Source: an uncultured Oscillospiraceae bacterium (lineage in GTDB: Bacteria; Bacillota; Clostridia; Oscillospirales; Oscillospiraceae). From it: 23,030 nucleotides of DNA. A model generated the notes under the pieces. It was not told where the DNA came from. It did no database searches and saw nothing but the letters and a program-made list of their open reading frames with translations. Each line of letters opens with the position of its first letter. Position 1 is the first letter of the stretch. The stretch spans positions 1 through 23,030 of the forward strand of contig CALWXI010000030.1 of NCBI GenBank assembly GCA_944385455.1. Direction: 5' to 3'. This document shows positions 20,932 through 23,030 of the stretch, piece by piece. Both the position numbers and the translations under genes were made by a program.

Positions 20932-21834
20932 ATGGAACAGACGGAATTTCAGCGGCAGTATGAGCATTCCCGCATTTTGATAGAAAGACGATTAGAGCGC
21001 GCCTTTCCGGGCGGCGGACTGCAGGAGGCCATGCGGTACAGCCTTCTGGCCGGTGGAAAGCGCATCCGCCCGGTGTTGACCATGCAGTTCTGTCGGGCTG
21101 CCGGGGGCACAGAGGCCGCAGCTCTGGATGTGGGCTGTGGGGTGGAAATGCTGCATACCTACTCCCTGATTCACGACGATCTGCCCTGCATGGACAATGA
21201 TGATCTGCGCCGCGGCAAGCCCACCAGCCACAAGGTATTTGGCGAGTGCATCGCGACCCTGGCAGGCGATGCGCTTCAGGCGGCAGCCTTTGAGACGGTG
21301 CTCACTGCCCCCGGCCCTTGGCCTGCAGATGCCTCCGCGCCCATGCAGGCTGCGGCGCTGCTGGCTGCGGCGGCAGGGGAGAAGGGCATGTGCGGCGGCC
21401 AGTATCTGGATACCATGGGTGACGGACAGCCTCATACACTGGAGGAATTGACGGAGATCAATGACAAAAAGACCGGTGCGCTGCTGCGTGCTGCCTGCAT
21501 GATGGGCGTGGCCGCAGCGGCAGGAGAGCGGCCGGTGGACAGCGCCTGTATGGAAGCCGCACGGGATTATGCCACCGCGCTGGGCCTGGCGTTTCAGATC
21601 CGGGACGACATTCTGGATGCCACTTCCACCACTGAGGTGCTGGGCAAGCCCGTTGGCTCTGACGCAGCCAATGCAAAGACCACCTATGTAACGCTGCTGG
21701 GCGCAGAAGCCTGTGAGCAGCGGGTGCTGGCCTACACGGAACGGGCCAAAGCGTCTCTGGCGCGCGGCGTTTGGCCAGGCGGTACGGAATTTCTCACTGC
21801 TCTGGCAGATTCCCTGGCTGTGCGCGGCATGTAA
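20932..21834 (+). CDS. ispA: Polyprenyl (farnesyl/geranylgeranyl) diphosphate synthase
   Basis: The enzyme condenses IPP with allylic diphosphates to make farnesyl (or geranylgeranyl) diphosphate for undecaprenyl carriers and quinones. The 300-aa product has GGKRIRPVL, the first aspartate-rich motif DDLPCMD (82-88) in HTYSLIHDDLPCMDNDDLRRG, GEKGMCGGQYLD, and the second motif DDILD (225-229) in FQIRDDILDATS. The start could be the ATG at 20926, which overlaps the xseB stop, or the one at 20932. I prefer 20932 because the GAGGAG site (20918-20923) is only 2 nt from the first but 8 nt from the second. Product chain length cannot be decided here. dxs, which often follows, is absent. Confidence 0.93.
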   Translation: MEQTEFQRQYEHSRILIERRLERAFPGGGLQEAMRYSLLAGGKRIRPVLTMQFCRAAGGTEAAALDVGCGVEMLHTYSLIHDDLPCMDNDDLRRGKPTSHKVFGECIATLAGDALQAAAFETVLTAPGPWPADASAPMQAAALLAAAAGEKGMCGGQYLDTMGDGQPHTLEELTEINDKKTGALLRAACMMGVAAAAGERPVDSACMEAARDYATALGLAFQIRDDILDATSTTEVLGKPVGSDAANAKTTYVTLLGAEACEQRVLAYTERAKASLARGVWPGGTEFLTALADSLAVRGM

Positions 21835-21837
21835 AAT

Positions 21838-21879
21838 ATCAAAAAAGGTCCCCGCTTTCAGGCGGGGACCTTTTTTGAT
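21838..21879. terminator. Bidirectional terminator, ispA / phosphofructokinase gene
   Basis: An 18-bp perfect stem (21838-21855 with 21862-21879), GC core GGTCCCCGC/GCGGGGACC, encloses a 6-nt loop TTTCAG and has six T on either strand. It begins 3 nt after the ispA stop and ends 9 nt before the stop of the convergent gene. Confidence 0.95.
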
Positions 21880-21888
21880 CATCCGGTC

Positions 21889-23030
21889 TTACTTGGCCAA
21901 AACTTTCTTCAGCTTGGCAAAACGGGGCAGAGAATCCTGCTTGGGCAGCTGGGGCTCTCCCTGAATCAGAGGCAGCGCATAGTCGATAAAGGGCTTCTCC
22001 ACGCCGTCGTGAGTGGCATTGATCCACTCCAGAGGAACTTTTTTCTCCGTGTTGGCCACATCGGTCAAATTCAGCAGCTTAGTCTTGCAGACATATTTGC
22101 CATCCTCATAGCAGCGCTCAAAGCCCACCATCTTGTCGGTGATGCCGTTGACCGCGTTCTCCACGGCGGCCTTACCGGCCATATAGCTTTCCTCAATGTC
22201 TGTTTCGGAGGCCAGGTGCGCGCCGCAACGCTGCAGCAGGCTCAGCTCGATGCCGCGGACTTTGGCGCCGGTCTTCTGCTTGACGGCGTCTGCCAGCATG
22301 GCGGCGAGCCCACCCAGCTGAGCGTGGCCAAAGCCATCGGTAGCGGAGGTCTTGGCCTCGGAGACGAAGGAACCGTCGGCATAGTGGATGCCTTCGGAGA
22401 CGGCTACCATGCAGTTGCCCTTTTCCTTATAGATGCGGTCCACATCCGCCAGGAACTTGTCCATATCGAAATCCACCTCGGGCAGGTACACCAGATCGGG
22501 ACCGGCACCGTAAGCGGTGGCCAGGGAGGCTGCCGCTGCCAGCCAGCCGGCATGACGGCCCATGATCTCAATCACGCACACCAAGCCGGTGTCATAGACC
22601 CGGGCATCCTGATAAACTTCCATGCAGGAAGTGGCAATGTACTTGGCCGCGGAGGCATAGCCGGGGCAGTGATCCGTACCGAAGAGGTCGTTGTCGATGG
22701 TCTTGGGCACACCCATGACACGGCACTCATAGCCGACCTTCTGCATGTACTTGGAGATCTTGTTGCAGGTATCCATGGAGTCATTGCCGCCGTTATAAAA
22801 GAAATAACGGACGTCATACTTCTTAAAGATCTCCAGAATACGCCTATAGTCGGTGTCGTCCACGTCCGGATCCTTCATTTTGTAACGGCAGGAACCCAGC
22901 GCGGAGGAGGGAGTGTACTTGAGCAGCTCCAGCTCAGCGGGATCCTCCTCACCCATGTCGAACAAACGATCGTTCAAAACGCCCTTGATACCATGCTCTG
23001 CACCGAACACGCGGGTAATATTGGGATTCT
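21889..23030 (-). CDS. 6-phosphofructokinase, PPi-type motifs (partial, 5' end outside window)
   Basis: About 380 residues are visible. The frame is open through the right edge (reading NPNITRVFGAEHGIKG), so the start codon lies beyond it. The enzyme phosphorylates fructose-6-phosphate to the 1,6-bisphosphate. The nucleotide/PPi loop reads GGNDSMDT (22770-22794 region), where ATP enzymes have GGDGS. The substrate loop is PKTIDNDLFGTDH with the lysine typical of PPi-dependent or related enzymes, and MGRHAGWLAA binds the sugar phosphate. GIELSLLQRCGAHLASETD follows. These suggest the PPi-type group, but phosphoryl donor is not proven by sequence. It is convergent with ispA and shares its terminator. 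Confidence 0.9.
   Translation of the reverse strand, partial: NPNITRVFGAEHGIKGVLNDRLFDMGEEDPAELELLKYTPSSALGSCRYKMKDPDVDDTDYRRILEIFKKYDVRYFFYNGGNDSMDTCNKISKYMQKVGYECRVMGVPKTIDNDLFGTDHCPGYASAAKYIATSCMEVYQDARVYDTGLVCVIEIMGRHAGWLAAAASLATAYGAGPDLVYLPEVDFDMDKFLADVDRIYKEKGNCMVAVSEGIHYADGSFVSEAKTSATDGFGHAQLGGLAAMLADAVKQKTGAKVRGIELSLLQRCGAHLASETDIEESYMAGKAAVENAVNGITDKMVGFERCYEDGKYVCKTKLLNLTDVANTEKKVPLEWINATHDGVEKPFIDYALPLIQGEPQLPKQDSLPRFAKLKKVLAK

Overview
The window is a GC-rich, tightly packed chromosomal segment of an endospore-forming Firmicute. Sporulation is shown by a complete spoIIIA operon. The GC-rich coding sequence, the hprK-murB-rapZ-yvcK-whiA-dnaE order and the clostridial-type small proteins suggest a Clostridia member of the Oscillospiraceae/Ruminococcaceae type. 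The genus is inference. I see no mobile element, CRISPR array, tRNA or rRNA gene.

Layout. (1) 1-394: rpmB (L28) on the minus strand, and divergent sigma-A-type promoters for rpmB and hprK. (2) 502-10245: one long plus-strand operon, hprK, a ROK glucokinase, murB, rapZ, yvcK/glmR, whiA, a C_GCAxxG_C_C redox-type protein and dnaE. It ends in a perfect palindrome that also contains the stop codon of the convergent DUF4364 gene. (3) 10281-12819: a small accessory block. It holds a DUF4364 regulator (minus), then an XRE regulator coupled to a small membrane protein behind a promoter flanked by inverted repeats, then a DUF3048 lipoprotein with its own promoter and terminator. (4) 12823-13653: a cysteine-rich clostridial protein of unknown function (minus), divergent from spoIIIA. 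(5) 13816-18435: spoIIIAA to spoIIIAH, complete and mostly overlapping, with a candidate sigma-E promoter. (6) 18439-21834: asp23/yqhY, nusB, xseA, xseB and a polyprenyl synthase (ispA), the Bacillus yqhY-nusB-folD-xseA-xseB-ispA arrangement without folD. (7) 21889-23030: the 3' part of a 6-phosphofructokinase gene (minus), running off the right edge.

Functionally, the first operon joins carbon-status sensing (HPr kinase, glucokinase, YvcK/GlmR) with peptidoglycan precursor supply (MurB, and by family precedent RapZ/GlmR control of GlcN-6-P synthesis), a division/sporulation regulator (WhiA) and the replicative polymerase. The spoIIIA block encodes the mother-cell side of the forespore channel. 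I did not find an obviously new system. The least explained parts are the XRE/membrane-protein pair with its operator-like repeats, the 21-cysteine protein beside spoIIIA, and the structured leader of hprK.
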